From contig NZ_BDJE01000048.1 of assembly GCF_002117935.1 (NCBI RefSeq), forward strand, positions 1 through 64,000: a stretch of 64,000 nt of DNA, in the 5' to 3' direction. The first letter of the stretch is position 1; each line of letters starts with the position of its first letter. A model generated the notes under the pieces. It ran no database searches. It had not been told where the DNA came from and saw only the letters and a program-made list of their open reading frames with translations. The position numbers and the translations under genes are program-made. Below are positions 8,332-17,612 of this stretch, in pieces. The DNA comes from Nocardioides sp. PD653-B2 (GTDB taxonomy: Bacteria; Actinomycetota; Actinomycetes; Propionibacteriales; Nocardioidaceae).

Positions 8332-8865
8332 ATGTCAAACATGAGGCTGACGACCACGTCGTACGTCGTGCTGGGGATGATCGCGATGCGCGGGCCGTCG
8401 ACGTCGTACGAGCTCAAGCGAGCGGTGAACCACTCGGTGGGCTACTTCTGGCCGTTCCCGCACGCGCAGCTCTACTCCGAGCCCAAACGGCTCTACGAGC
8501 TCGGACTGCTCGACCTGCAGGCCGAGAAGGACGGCCGCCGGCGACAGACCTACACCGTCACCGATGCCGGCATGACGGCGCTGCGCGCATGGCTGGCCGA
8601 GCCGACGGAGGAACCGTTGCAGGTCCGTGATGTCGGCGAGCTGAAGCTGTTCTTCGGTGAGTTCGCGGAGTCGAAGGACATCCTGAACCTGGCTCGCGAG
8701 CAGATCGAGCAGCACCAGGAGCGGATCTCCACCTATGAGGAGATGCAGGCGCGCTTCGGTCAGCGCGAGGACGTGGCGGCCCGCATGGTGCCACTGGGTC
8801 TCGGTCTGGCGATCGAGCACGCCGCGCTGCGGTTCTGGCAGGACCTGGAGAAGGAACGCAGCTGA
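8332..8865 (+). CDS. PadR-family transcriptional regulator
   Basis: A 177-residue protein. The N-terminal PadR winged helix (TTTSYVVLGMIAMRGPSTSY to about residue 85, with the wing RRRQTYTVTDAG) is followed by a C-terminal helical Vir-like domain with a charged coiled coil (EQIEQHQERISTYEEMQ). PadR proteins are usually repressors relieved by phenolic acids or related compounds. It diverges from the CoA-ligase/molybdenum-hydroxylase operon, its likely target. The ATG at 8332 follows a leaderless-type -10. Confidence 0.9.
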   Translation: MSNMRLTTTSYVVLGMIAMRGPSTSYELKRAVNHSVGYFWPFPHAQLYSEPKRLYELGLLDLQAEKDGRRRQTYTVTDAGMTALRAWLAEPTEEPLQVRDVGELKLFFGEFAESKDILNLAREQIEQHQERISTYEEMQARFGQREDVAARMVPLGLGLAIEHAALRFWQDLEKERS

Positions 8866-8903
8866 CGCGGTGCCGATGCAGTCGGGCGGGCTTCAGCACG
8901 GCC

Positions 8904-10124
8904 TCAGACGGCGGCAGCCGCCAGCGCTTCGTCCCAGCCGGCTCGGTCCGCGACCATCCGGCGCAGCGGCAGCAGCCGACGGGTGGCGTTGATTCCGGCT
9001 ACGCCACCCAGGCGGTCACCGAACCGGTAGAGCGCCACCGTCGTGCCGAGCTCCGCGTCGCGATGCACGGACACCTCGTCGCTGCCTCCGGTCCACCCGG
9101 CCACCTGGATCCTGGATCCGTACTGATCGGACCAGACGTACGGCACCGGTGCATACGCGGTGAGCATGCGGGCCCCGGGATGGTCGTGGTCGGCCAGCAA
9201 GGTCGCCACGGCGGCGACTGCCTGCTCCCTGGCGTTGGTCCAGTGCTCGACGCGACCGAGCTCGTCGGTCATCGGGTGGTGCCAGCGGGCGACGTCCCCC
9301 GCGGCGTACACGCCTGGGGCGCTGGCCCGGCAGAACGCATCGCACACGACGCCGTTGTCGATCTCCAGACCGGACGTCTCGAGCCACTTCGTGGCCGGCT
9401 CCGAGCCGACGCCGACGACCGCCAGGTCGGCCTCGACCACGGTGCCGTCGTCCAGCGCGACTCGCTCCAGTCGCCCCTCACCCGCGAACCCGCGGACCGT
9501 CACTCCGCAGCGCAGGTCCACGCCATGGGCGACGTGCAGCTCCCCGCAGATTTCGCCCATGTGGTCGCCCAGACCCCTGGACAGTGGCCGGGGCAGCGCC
9601 TCGACCATCGTGACGCCCAGTCCTCGCCGCCTCGCCTCTGCCCCGACCTCCGCACCGATGAAGCCGCCGCCCACGACGACGACCCGCGGCATCGCGTCGA
9701 GAGCCGCTCGGATGGCGAGGGCGTCGTCGAGCGTCCGGAGCGTGTGCACGCCGGTGAGGCCGAGTGGAACCGGGAGAGACCGAGGCTTCGTCCCGGTCGT
9801 GACCAGCAAGGCGTCGTACTCCACGATGCTTGCGTCCTGCAGCTCCACCTCGCGTGCGTCGGGATCCAGCGCGATCGCGGGCTGGCCTCGGCGCCAGTCG
9901 AGGGAGAGTCCCTCGATCACGTCGTGCGGGCGCAACTGGATACGTGGCGTGTCCCAGCTGCCGCTCAGCAGCTGTTTGGACAGCGGCGGACGGTCGTACG
10001 GAAGGTGCTGCTCCTCACCGACCATCGTGATCGTCGAGTCGTAGCCGGCCTTCCGCAGCGCCTCGGCCGCATGGATCCCGGCCAGCGAGCTCCCGATGAT
10101 CGCCACTCGGCGAAGCGATCCCAT
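8904..10124 (-). CDS. FAD-dependent ferredoxin reductase
   Basis: A 406-residue NAD(P)H:ferredoxin oxidoreductase of the putidaredoxin-reductase type. It has two Rossmann folds: VAIIGSSLAGIHAAEAL near the N-terminus for FAD and VVVGGGFIGAEVGAEA near residue 150 for NAD(P). YAAGDVARW is the FAD-contacting motif, followed by a C-terminal reductase domain. The start overlaps the ferredoxin stop by one base (TGATG). With the ferredoxin and P450 just upstream it makes a complete class I three-component electron chain. Confidence 0.93.
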   Translation of the reverse strand: MGSLRRVAIIGSSLAGIHAAEALRKAGYDSTITMVGEEQHLPYDRPPLSKQLLSGSWDTPRIQLRPHDVIEGLSLDWRRGQPAIALDPDAREVELQDASIVEYDALLVTTGTKPRSLPVPLGLTGVHTLRTLDDALAIRAALDAMPRVVVVGGGFIGAEVGAEARRRGLGVTMVEALPRPLSRGLGDHMGEICGELHVAHGVDLRCGVTVRGFAGEGRLERVALDDGTVVEADLAVVGVGSEPATKWLETSGLEIDNGVVCDAFCRASAPGVYAAGDVARWHHPMTDELGRVEHWTNAREQAVAAVATLLADHDHPGARMLTAYAPVPYVWSDQYGSRIQVAGWTGGSDEVSVHRDAELGTTVALYRFGDRLGGVAGINATRRLLPLRRMVADRAGWDEALAAAAV

Positions 10125-10315
10125 CAGGAGGTGAGCTCAATCGCCTCGACCGGGCACGAAGCTGCTGCCTGCTCGGCCTGCTCCTGCAGCCCCACACCCA
10201 CGTCCGAGACCAGTGGGTACGCCACCCCGTCGTCGTTGATGTCGAACAGCTCCGGCGCGGCCAGTACGCAGTCGCCGTAGCCACAGCACTTGTCGGCGTC
10301 GATGGTGATGTGCAT
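10124..10315 (-). CDS. [3Fe-4S]-type ferredoxin, P450 partner
   Basis: A 63-residue ferredoxin, MHITIDADKCCGYGDC onward. It has the CX5C spacing (Cys9 or 10 to Cys16) and a late CP motif (SCPVEAI) of the small ferredoxins that reduce actinobacterial P450s. The ATG at 10315 follows GGGGGGCGGGAC; an in-frame GTG at 10333 would place this G-run inside the coding region, so it is less likely. The gene lies between its probable reductase and its probable P450. Confidence 0.9.
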   Translation of the reverse strand: MHITIDADKCCGYGDCVLAAPELFDINDDGVAYPLVSDVGVGLQEQAEQAAASCPVEAIELTS

Positions 10316-10329
10316 GTCCCGCCCCCCGT

Positions 10330-11544
10330 TCACCAGGTCACCGGCAGCCGGCGCACGCCGAGATGGCGCCCCCCGCCTTCGAGCGGTGATGTCCGCTCGA
10401 CGGTCCCGTCGACGTGAAACCCGGGCAGCCGCTTGAGCAGGGTGGTCACCGCGATCCGCATCTCTGACTTGGCAAGCGGCATCCCCGGGCAGCTGTGGAT
10501 GCCGGCACCGAAGGCAAGGTGCCGGTTGGGGCTGCGATCCAGGATGACCTCGTCCGGGTCGACGAACACGGCGCTGTCCCGATTTGCCGAACCGAACAGC
10601 AACATGATCCGTTCACCCGCGGAGATGTGCGCGTCGCCCATCGTGACGTCTTCCATCGCGAGCCGAGGGAACCACTGCAGGGGGGCGTTGTAGCGCAGGA
10701 TCTCGTCGATCGCGGTCGGGATCCGACGCTCGTCCTCGAGAAGGTGAGCGTGGATCTCGGGGTGCTCTGCCAGGTACATCAGTGCGTTGCCGAGACCGAG
10801 CGCGGTGGAGTCGTGTCCGGCGTAGGTGAGGATGAACATCATGTTGGCGAGCACCTCGTCCGGGACCTCGAGGTCGAAGTTGATCGTCAGCAGCTGGGAG
10901 ATGAAGTCGTCGCCGGGCTGCTGACGGCGCTCCTCGAAGACGGTCATCCAGTAGTCCGCGACCCCGGCGATCACCGCCTGCGCCTGGGGGCCCGAGGCAT
11001 GGTCGAGGAACTCCAGCGAGTAGCCGCGGATGTCGTCCGCCTGCTCGGGCCGCAACCCGTAGAGCTGGGTGATGACGTCCAGCGGCAGCGGGATCGACAT
11101 CTGCTCCACCAGTTCGGCCCTGCCGGTGTCGATGAAGGAGTCGATCAGCCGGTCGACGGTGGCTTGGATCGCAGGCTCCATCTGCTTGGCCGCAACGGCA
11201 CTTGTCAACGGAGCGATCAGCTTGCGGAAGGCCGCGTGCTCCGGCGGATCGAAGTCGATGGGTGGGAACCGGTGGTCGGAGACGGCGGGGACGTAGACGC
11301 CCCCGGTGGAGGAGAACCGCTGGTGGTCGGCGGCGGCCGCCTTGACGTCGTCGTACCGGGAGATCGCCCAGTAGCCGCCGTACTTCTCGCCGTGGGCGAC
11401 CGGGCACTCAGACCGGAGCTCCTCGTAGAGCTCGTAGGCGCGTTCTGGCGTGAGGTCCGGCGCGTGCGGCTCGAACACCAGTCTCTGGTCCGTGTCGGTC
11501 ACCGGGTTCTCGACGGTGCTGTGCGTTCTCTGGTCGTCTGCCAT
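10330..11544 (-). CDS. Cytochrome P450
   Basis: A 404-residue soluble bacterial P450. The I-helix oxygen-activation motif is TYAGHDST, the K-helix ExxR is EILR, and the haem loop FGAGIHSCPGMPLA puts the proximal cysteine at about residue 352. The ATG at 11544 follows GGGAGCT. Electrons probably come from the ferredoxin and reductase encoded directly downstream. Its placement in an operon with UbiD/UbiX, an aldehyde dehydrogenase and an aromatic-type transporter suggests hydroxylation or O-dealkylation of a small aromatic. The substrate cannot be read from the sequence. Confidence 0.95.
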   Translation of the reverse strand: MADDQRTHSTVENPVTDTDQRLVFEPHAPDLTPERAYELYEELRSECPVAHGEKYGGYWAISRYDDVKAAAADHQRFSSTGGVYVPAVSDHRFPPIDFDPPEHAAFRKLIAPLTSAVAAKQMEPAIQATVDRLIDSFIDTGRAELVEQMSIPLPLDVITQLYGLRPEQADDIRGYSLEFLDHASGPQAQAVIAGVADYWMTVFEERRQQPGDDFISQLLTINFDLEVPDEVLANMMFILTYAGHDSTALGLGNALMYLAEHPEIHAHLLEDERRIPTAIDEILRYNAPLQWFPRLAMEDVTMGDAHISAGERIMLLFGSANRDSAVFVDPDEVILDRSPNRHLAFGAGIHSCPGMPLAKSEMRIAVTTLLKRLPGFHVDGTVERTSPLEGGGRHLGVRRLPVTW

Positions 11545-11585
11545 GGTTCAGCTCCCTGAGTCGGACGGTTCCTCGTGCGAGGCGG

Positions 11586-12212
11586 TCATGGGTTCGGGGC
11601 TGCGAGCTCGTCGGTGGTGGACTCGCGGGCGCGACGCTCACCGACCCACCGGCGGTGGTGGACCTGCGGCAGCCCGAGCAGGTCGAGAGCGCGGTGCACG
11701 GTGTTGTCAACGATCTCCTCGACCGAGGTCGGGCGCGTGTAGAACGCCGGCACCGGCGGCATGATCACTGCTCCCGCCTCGGTGGCCTGTGTCATCAGTC
11801 GCAGGTGTCCGATGTGGAGCGGTGACTCGCGGAGCAGGAGGACCAGCCGGCGCCGTTCCTTGAGGGTGACGTCTGCGGCGCGGACGACCAGGTTCTCGTC
11901 GTAGCTGTTGGCAATGCCAGACAGGGTGCGCACACTGCACGGGGCGACCAGCATGCCGGCCACCGGGAACGAGCCGCTCGAGATCGAGGCGCCCAGATCG
12001 GTCGTCGAGTGCACGACGCTGGCGAGGTCCTTGATCTCCGCCACCGACAGATCGGTCTCCTGGCCGATCGTGGCCACGCCCGACCGGGTGATGACCAGGT
12101 GGGTCTCGACCCGGGCTTGTCGCAGCAGTTCGAGCGCGCGTACGCCGTAGCCGATGCCGGAGGCGCCGGTGATCGCGACGATGACGCGGGTCGGTTCTTC
12201 GAGGTCAGCCAA
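11586..12212 (-). CDS. ubiX: UbiX-family flavin prenyltransferase
   Basis: A 208-residue flavoprotein with the UbiX signature: TGASGIGYGVRALELL at the N-terminus, PCSVRTLSGIANS in the middle and MPPVPAFYTRP near residue 160. UbiX attaches a dimethylallyl group to FMN to make the prenylated FMN that UbiD decarboxylases need. The likely start is TTG at 12212, overlapping the UbiD stop by eight bases, with GGAG seven bases upstream. The C-terminus carries about 25 extra basic residues. Pairing with UbiD directly upstream supports a dedicated cofactor supply. Confidence 0.92.
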   Translation of the reverse strand: MADLEEPTRVIVAITGASGIGYGVRALELLRQARVETHLVITRSGVATIGQETDLSVAEIKDLASVVHSTTDLGASISSGSFPVAGMLVAPCSVRTLSGIANSYDENLVVRAADVTLKERRRLVLLLRESPLHIGHLRLMTQATEAGAVIMPPVPAFYTRPTSVEEIVDNTVHRALDLLGLPQVHHRRWVGERRARESTTDELAAPNP

Positions 12213-13608
12213 GGCCGGGCTCCAGATGGTCGATGAGGTCGTCCAGCCGAGATGGGTCGCTGATCCGGGACGCCATCAAGGCGTGGTGCGAGCGTTTGTC
12301 GGGGTGCACCGTCGCATCCATGGCGAGCTTGGCCGTGGGCCCTTCCTCGGCCGAGGGGTCGAGCCCGCCTCCGCGGGTGTGCGGGACGACGAGCAGGTCC
12401 CGGTCGGCCTGGAACCGGGTGGCGACCGCCCATCCGACCATCTCGTCGTCGAAGACGTCCACGTCCTCGTCGACGAGCACCACCAGCTTCACGGGTGCCA
12501 GTGCGCCGAACACGGCCATCGCAGCGTGGTTGGCCGTGCCGGGCGACGCGTTGCGCAGCGCGACCACCGCGTGCATCCGGCAGGAGCCGCCTTCGGTGAG
12601 CCGGACCGCGTGCGGTCGGGTCCCGGCTGCCTCCAAGGCCTGGAACAGCCGCGCCTCGCGGGGGAGGCCGCCGACCCAGAAGTGCTCGCGTCCTCCGGAG
12701 AGGATGGTCTGCGCAATCGGATCCTCGCGCCGCCACCGGTCCGTCAGCTCGATCACCGGGGCCTGGCCGGCGGGTCCGTAGGTGCGCGGGTACTCCCCGA
12801 ACGGTCCTTCCTCGGCGCGTCGCCCGGCCCGCACCTTGCCGAGGAGCACCATCTCCGCGCGTGCCGGCACGGGGGTGTCGTGCCCCGGAAGCGTGACGAC
12901 CTCGAGCGCGCGAGGATGCAGAGCACTGGCGACCTCGAGGTCGTCCAGGTCGGCCACCGCGGGGGACTGGGAGGCGAGTGTCAGAGCCGGGTCGACGCCG
13001 ATGCACAAGGCGATGGACAGGTCCTCACCGCGGCGCTCGTGCTCGTCGAAGATCGACCGCAGCCGACCTGGTAGGAGCAGGACTCTCAGCTCACGCGGCC
13101 CGGCCACCTGAAGGCGGTTGATCGACAGGTTGGTGCGGCCGGTGCGCGGGTCGCGCACCGTCAGCAGGGCAGAGGTGAGGTAGCGACCGGCGTCGTGCTC
13201 GTGCTGCACCGGCAGCGGCAGATCGGAGAGCAGATCCTCTCCGGTGTCGTGGACGGCCGCTACGGGGGCGTCACCGATGGGCACCTCCTCACAGCCGACT
13301 GGGGATGCGATCGCGTCGCCGAGCCTGCGCACGACGTCATGTGGCGCGCACTGCAGCAGCTCGTCGAAATCCGCGCGCGTCGCGAGCGTGTTGCCGACGA
13401 GCGGGAAGGCCGATCCCTGCACCGACTCGAACAGAACGGCACTGCGTCCGTCGCACCGGGCCAGGACAGCGGCCACCTCCTGGTCCGGGTCGATGCTGGC
13501 GGCGAGCGAACGAATCTCGCCGCGCTCTCGAAGCAGCGCGAGCCAACCCCTGAGGTCGGCGGCGCCTGGCCACACCTGGTCGTCGATGTCCTCGTGATGG
13601 CCGGGCAT
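12205..13608 (-). CDS. UbiD-family prenylated-FMN (de)carboxylase
   Basis: A 467-residue UbiD-type enzyme, MPGHHEDIDDQVWPGAADLR onward. Conserved blocks include NRLQVAGPRELRVLL, the GPFGEYPRTYGP segment and the C-terminal MDATVHPDKRSH. Family members reversibly decarboxylate aromatic or unsaturated acids, for example hydroxybenzoates and vanillate. The ATG at 13608 overlaps the aldehyde-dehydrogenase stop by one base. The chain SDR, aldehyde dehydrogenase, UbiD suggests alcohol to aldehyde to acid to decarboxylated phenol, followed by P450 action; this order is inferred. Confidence 0.92.
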   Translation of the reverse strand: MPGHHEDIDDQVWPGAADLRGWLALLRERGEIRSLAASIDPDQEVAAVLARCDGRSAVLFESVQGSAFPLVGNTLATRADFDELLQCAPHDVVRRLGDAIASPVGCEEVPIGDAPVAAVHDTGEDLLSDLPLPVQHEHDAGRYLTSALLTVRDPRTGRTNLSINRLQVAGPRELRVLLLPGRLRSIFDEHERRGEDLSIALCIGVDPALTLASQSPAVADLDDLEVASALHPRALEVVTLPGHDTPVPARAEMVLLGKVRAGRRAEEGPFGEYPRTYGPAGQAPVIELTDRWRREDPIAQTILSGGREHFWVGGLPREARLFQALEAAGTRPHAVRLTEGGSCRMHAVVALRNASPGTANHAAMAVFGALAPVKLVVLVDEDVDVFDDEMVGWAVATRFQADRDLLVVPHTRGGGLDPSAEEGPTAKLAMDATVHPDKRSHHALMASRISDPSRLDDLIDHLEPGLG

Positions 13609-14990
13609 CAGATCGAGAAGTGGATGTGTTTGAGTTCGGTGAACTGGGCCAGTCCCTCGACGCCGCGGGTCCGACCGAGGCCGGACATCCGTACGCCGCC
13701 CGAGGGCATCTCGCTGTAGGAGCGGTTGTAACCGTTGACCCACACGGTCCCTGCCTTGAGCTGGCGGGCCGCCGACATGGCGTGCGAGAGATCGCGTGAC
13801 CAGACCGAGACGGCGAGCCCGAACGGCGTGGCGTTGGCGAGCTCGAGTGCCGCGTCGCTGCTTGCGTAGGACTCGAGGGTCAGCAGCGGTCCGAAGATGT
13901 CCTCTTGGACCAGCCGGGAGCTCGGCTCGACGTCGGTCACGAGCGCGGGGGTCAGGAAGTTGCCGGGTAGGCCGTCCGGGTGGACCTGTTCGCCGCCGAC
14001 GACGATCCGGGCGTCGCGGCGTGCCAGGTCGAGATAGCCGTTCACCTTCGCCATCGCCGCTGACGACACGAGGGGGCCCATCACGCTGTCCGGCTTGCGC
14101 GGGTCGGCCGGGCTGATCTCCGCGAAGGCAGCCCCGAGAATCTTCTCCGCCGAAGTCAGATCGTCTTGGTGGACCAGCACGCGTGTGCAGGCCATGCACA
14201 TCTGTCCGCTGGTCACGATCGCGGCGCGGGCCGCCTGCTCCAGCGCTGCCTCGAGGTCGCCGTCGGGAAGCACCAGCATCGAGGCCTTGCCGCCCAACTC
14301 GAGCAGCGGGCGGGTCATGGTCTCGGCGGCCTCACGCATCACGGCCTGGCCCGCTTCGGTCGACCCGGTGATCGCGACCGCGGCCGTGGCCGGGTGCCGG
14401 ACCAGTGCGGAGCCGACGTCGGCACCGCCGGGAAGGCACTGCAGCACCTCGACCGGGATCCCGGCCCGGTGCCCGAGGGTGATCACCCGCTCGGTGACCC
14501 CGGTCGTCTGGGGCGCCGGCTTCACCAACGCGGTGACACCCGCCGCGAAGGCGGGCGCGAGGTCGCGCAGGAGCAGGAGGATCGGCCAATTCCACGGCGT
14601 GATGAAGACCGTCGGTCCAACCGGTTCGCGAACGAGGTGCGCCTCACTGCCGTCGTGGAGGGACCCGGCGCTGCCCAGGGGGAGTCGCGCCAGGCCGGCG
14701 TTGAACCGCAAGGCGTCGATGCTGCCCGAGATCTCCGTGCGGGCCTCGGTCCGGGACTTGCCGGTCTCGCGCACCAGCTGGGTGATCAAGAGATCGGACT
14801 CGTCGCGGATCAGGTCGGCCCACGCCTGCATGACCTCGGACCTGCGTCGGTGGTCACGTGGCCAGGATCCGGTCATCGACGTTGCGGAGGTTTCCGCGGC
14901 GGCGTCGAGCTCGTCCGCCGTAGCCGCGGTCACCGGAGGCAACGGTTCCAGCGTCGTGGGGTCGAGTGGCTGGAAGTCGGAGTTGGTCAT
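13608..14990 (-). CDS. Aldehyde dehydrogenase, aromatic-aldehyde type
   Basis: A 460-residue NAD(P)-dependent aldehyde dehydrogenase. It has the catalytic cysteine in SGQMCMACTR, the general-base glutamate in LLELGGKAS, and the cofactor-binding segments FITPWNWPI and TGSTEAGQAV. Its length and the C-terminal SEMPSGGVRMSGLGRTRG segment resemble benzaldehyde/vanillin dehydrogenases, but the substrate is inferred from context only. The ATG at 14990 gives a 4-base ATGA overlap with the SDR gene. Confidence 0.92.
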   Translation of the reverse strand: MTNSDFQPLDPTTLEPLPPVTAATADELDAAAETSATSMTGSWPRDHRRRSEVMQAWADLIRDESDLLITQLVRETGKSRTEARTEISGSIDALRFNAGLARLPLGSAGSLHDGSEAHLVREPVGPTVFITPWNWPILLLLRDLAPAFAAGVTALVKPAPQTTGVTERVITLGHRAGIPVEVLQCLPGGADVGSALVRHPATAAVAITGSTEAGQAVMREAAETMTRPLLELGGKASMLVLPDGDLEAALEQAARAAIVTSGQMCMACTRVLVHQDDLTSAEKILGAAFAEISPADPRKPDSVMGPLVSSAAMAKVNGYLDLARRDARIVVGGEQVHPDGLPGNFLTPALVTDVEPSSRLVQEDIFGPLLTLESYASSDAALELANATPFGLAVSVWSRDLSHAMSAARQLKAGTVWVNGYNRSYSEMPSGGVRMSGLGRTRGVEGLAQFTELKHIHFSI

Positions 14991-15769
14991 ACGAACGTCC
15001 CACCTCCGTCCACGATGAGCGTCTGGCCGGTGACGAAGCCAGAGGCCGGACCGGCGAGCCAGGTCACCGCGCCGACGAGATCCTCGGGGACCATGGCTCG
15101 CGGGATCGCCCGTGAACTGGCAGCAGCGGCGAGGTAGTCGCCGGAGTTCAGATCCCGGGTCGCCGTGTCGTCGACGAGTCCCGGGGAGACCGAGTTCACG
15201 GTGGTGCCGTCCGCTCCGAGCTCGCGGGCCGCCGAGCGGGTCAGGCCTTCGACCGCCGCCTTCGACGCGACGTAGTGCGCGAAGCCCGGGGCACCGTTTC
15301 GGGCGACGACCGAGGAGATGTTCACGATCCGCCCGTGGCCGCTCACGGCCAGGTGCGGCGCGGCGGCCTTGATCACCTGCCACATCCCGATCACGTTGAC
15401 CCGCAGCACCAGCTCCCACTCGTCGCACGTCAGCTGCGTGAGCGGACGCTTGGCGCCCAGGGTGCGATAGATGGCTGCGTTGTTGACCACGCTGTGCAGG
15501 CCGCCGAACTCCTTCACTGCGGTGTCGACCGCGTGTTCGACGGTCGTTGCGTCGGTGATGTCGCACGGCACGAAGACCGCGCGGCCGGGACCCGCCTCTG
15601 TTGCCTCGTTGACGATGCCCTGGCCGTCATCCTCGAGAGCGGGCAGATCGGCAGCGACGACGCTGGCACCCGCAGCGGTGAACGCCTTCACGTAGGTGGC
15701 GCCGATGTCACCGGTGACGCCGGTCAGCAGCACCACCCGGTCGGCGAGGGACATCTCGGGGAGGCTCAT
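14987..15769 (-). CDS. Short-chain dehydrogenase/reductase
   Basis: A 260-residue classical SDR. The cofactor motif is TGVTGDIG, the NNAA motif is VVNNAAIY, and the catalytic Ser, Tyr and Lys lie in NISSVVARNG and HYVASKAA. An aspartate after the second strand (VVAADLPAL) points to NAD. It probably oxidises an alcohol to the aldehyde used by the next enzyme. The ATG at 15769 overlaps the transporter stop (ATGA). Confidence 0.92.
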   Translation of the reverse strand: MSLPEMSLADRVVLLTGVTGDIGATYVKAFTAAGASVVAADLPALEDDGQGIVNEATEAGPGRAVFVPCDITDATTVEHAVDTAVKEFGGLHSVVNNAAIYRTLGAKRPLTQLTCDEWELVLRVNVIGMWQVIKAAAPHLAVSGHGRIVNISSVVARNGAPGFAHYVASKAAVEGLTRSAARELGADGTTVNSVSPGLVDDTATRDLNSGDYLAAAASSRAIPRAMVPEDLVGAVTWLAGPASGFVTGQTLIVDGGGTFV

Positions 15770-17217
15770 GCGGTGGTTCCTTCGTTGTCGGCCACCTCGC
15801 TGCTTGACGAGTGGGGAGTGGTGAGACGTGTCTTGGGCACCTCGTCCTCGAGTCCGACGGCGAGGTCGGCCTTCCGGTCGATGTCTCCTCGCGTCTCGGG
15901 GCTCACCCAGACCGCGACCAGGAAGACCAGGACCGACGCGACCAGGAAGACCGCGAGTCGGCCGGGGACGTCATCGAGGCCAGGGCTGAGGAGGTTGACG
16001 AACGTCGGCAGGAGACCACCGAGCATGAAGCCGGTGTTCCAAGAGACCGCCGTACCGCGGGACCGCAGAGCGGTCGGGTAGCGCTCGTTGAGGAAGATCA
16101 TCACCGGCGCGTAGGCAGCATTGGCGAAGAACGCGAGCAGACAGGAGAACAGCAACACCGTGCCGGTGTCGCCGGGGTCTACCTTGGCCAGCACGAGCGT
16201 GATCACCGGGAGCAGGACGAGGTTCGCTCCGCCGATCCACAGCATCGTCGTACGACGACCGATCCGTTCGCTCAACTCCCCAGCCAGGGTTGCCGAGACG
16301 ACAACGACCAGACTGGCGACGAGGAGCACCTCTCCTCGGCTGCTGGCGGGCATCTTGATGACGGATCCGAGCAAGGTGGGGAGGAAGCCCGAGGTGAGGT
16401 AGTACTGGGCGCCGGCACCCGCTGCGACCGCGATGTTGATGATCAGGATCTTGCGATAGCCGCCGGTGGCGAGATCGCGGAACCGGGTGCGCTGGGGGTC
16501 GACGACCGCTGGGTTGATCTTGGCGGCGGCCTGCTGCTCGTGCCACAGCGGCGACTCCTCGACCTTCATCAGGACGAAGAGACTCAGGACCGCGCCCAGC
16601 AGCCCGCTGAAGAACATCACACGCCAGCCGTGCGCCTCGAACGCCGCATCGGAGTAGATGCTGGTCACCACGATGAAGACGACGCTCGCCATGGCGGCGC
16701 CGAGACCGGCGCCTCCTCCGCCGATGAGCCCGCTCATGAGACCCCGCCAGCGAGGCGCGACGCTCTCGGTGCCGAGGGTATGCGTGGTTGCGGTCACGCC
16801 GCCGACGAACAAGCCCTGGATGATGCGCAGGGCCAGGAAGATGATCGGGGACAGGAATCCGATCGCCGCGTACGTCGGGACCAGGCCCATGGCCGCGGTC
16901 GACACGCCCACTCCGGCGAGCACGGTGACCATGATGGTCTTGCGCCCCTTCCGGTCGGCCAGTTCACCGAAGAAGGCCGCGCCGGCCGGGCGCATCAGGA
17001 TGCTGACGGCGAAGGACGCAAAGACCGCCGCGAGGCTGAGGGTCTGACTGTGCGCCGGGAAGATCTGCTTTCCGACCGGGCCCGCGACGTAGAGCAGGAT
17101 GAAGAGGTCGAAGAGGTCGAAGGACCAACCTGCGACCGATGCGAAGGCCGCCGCAAGTGGTGCCCGTGACGGACTGTGGTCTTCCGGCCCCGACTGGCGA
17201 TGTTGCTGTTGCGACAT
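15766..17217 (-). CDS. MFS transporter, metabolite:H+ symporter type
   Basis: A 483-residue membrane protein with about 12 predicted membrane segments. The N-terminus ASVAGWSFDLFDLFILLYVA and the loop motif GELADRKGRKT are characteristic of the MHS subfamily, whose members import dicarboxylates, aromatic acids and osmolytes. The ATG at 17217 follows GGAAGGAC; a TTG at 17265 would add 16 residues without a better ribosome-binding site. As first gene of the operon it probably imports the substrate of the SDR/aldehyde dehydrogenase/UbiD/P450 route. Confidence 0.9.
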   Translation of the reverse strand: MSQQQHRQSGPEDHSPSRAPLAAAFASVAGWSFDLFDLFILLYVAGPVGKQIFPAHSQTLSLAAVFASFAVSILMRPAGAAFFGELADRKGRKTIMVTVLAGVGVSTAAMGLVPTYAAIGFLSPIIFLALRIIQGLFVGGVTATTHTLGTESVAPRWRGLMSGLIGGGGAGLGAAMASVVFIVVTSIYSDAAFEAHGWRVMFFSGLLGAVLSLFVLMKVEESPLWHEQQAAAKINPAVVDPQRTRFRDLATGGYRKILIINIAVAAGAGAQYYLTSGFLPTLLGSVIKMPASSRGEVLLVASLVVVVSATLAGELSERIGRRTTMLWIGGANLVLLPVITLVLAKVDPGDTGTVLLFSCLLAFFANAAYAPVMIFLNERYPTALRSRGTAVSWNTGFMLGGLLPTFVNLLSPGLDDVPGRLAVFLVASVLVFLVAVWVSPETRGDIDRKADLAVGLEDEVPKTRLTTPHSSSSEVADNEGTTA

Positions 17218-17271
17218 GCTCGGCTTGTCCTTCCGAAAGGGCCGCCCGGACAGAGCATCATCCAAAAGAGA

Positions 17272-17322
17272 CCATCTGATTTAGATGGCCTGAAACGTAC
17301 AGTCCGTTACGGATGGTGTCAA
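17272..17322 (-). promoter_or_regulatory. Promoter and operator of the MFS-to-P450 operon
   Basis: Minus strand: TTGACA (17322-17317), 17-base spacer, TACGTT (17299-17294). The expected start of transcription falls in a perfect inverted repeat CCATCT-N5-AGATGG at 17272-17288. A repressor site at the start point is a reasonable reading. The cognate regulator is unknown and no second copy was found. The rest of the 460-bp divergent region (about 17330-17610) shows no gene or clear signal. Confidence 0.55.
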
Positions 17323-17612
17323 GCGTCACATGACGGCGGCGTGCCCATCCCAGGTGGGCTCGGGACGGTCGCGGAGACTGGCGGAGCTGCTGATGTGGCT
17401 GCTGCTGCACCCCGAGCAGGATGGGTGTGAGTGAGATGGCGTGCGCTGGGTGGGCCCCTCGCGGTCGGTATGCACCCGCAATAGTTCTCGGCCCATGCGC
17501 TGGTCGAGGAGGCCGTGCTGCGCTCCCGGAACGCGTCGGGGCCGCGACTTGCGCCGCGGCGGACGGGGGGCGCCTGCTCATCTCGAACGTAGCGGGCGGA
17601 CGCGAGCGCTGA

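Noticed and set aside
17330..17610. A gene in the 460-bp divergent gap
   Set aside because: Short frames exist, but none has a ribosome-binding site or recognisable sequence.
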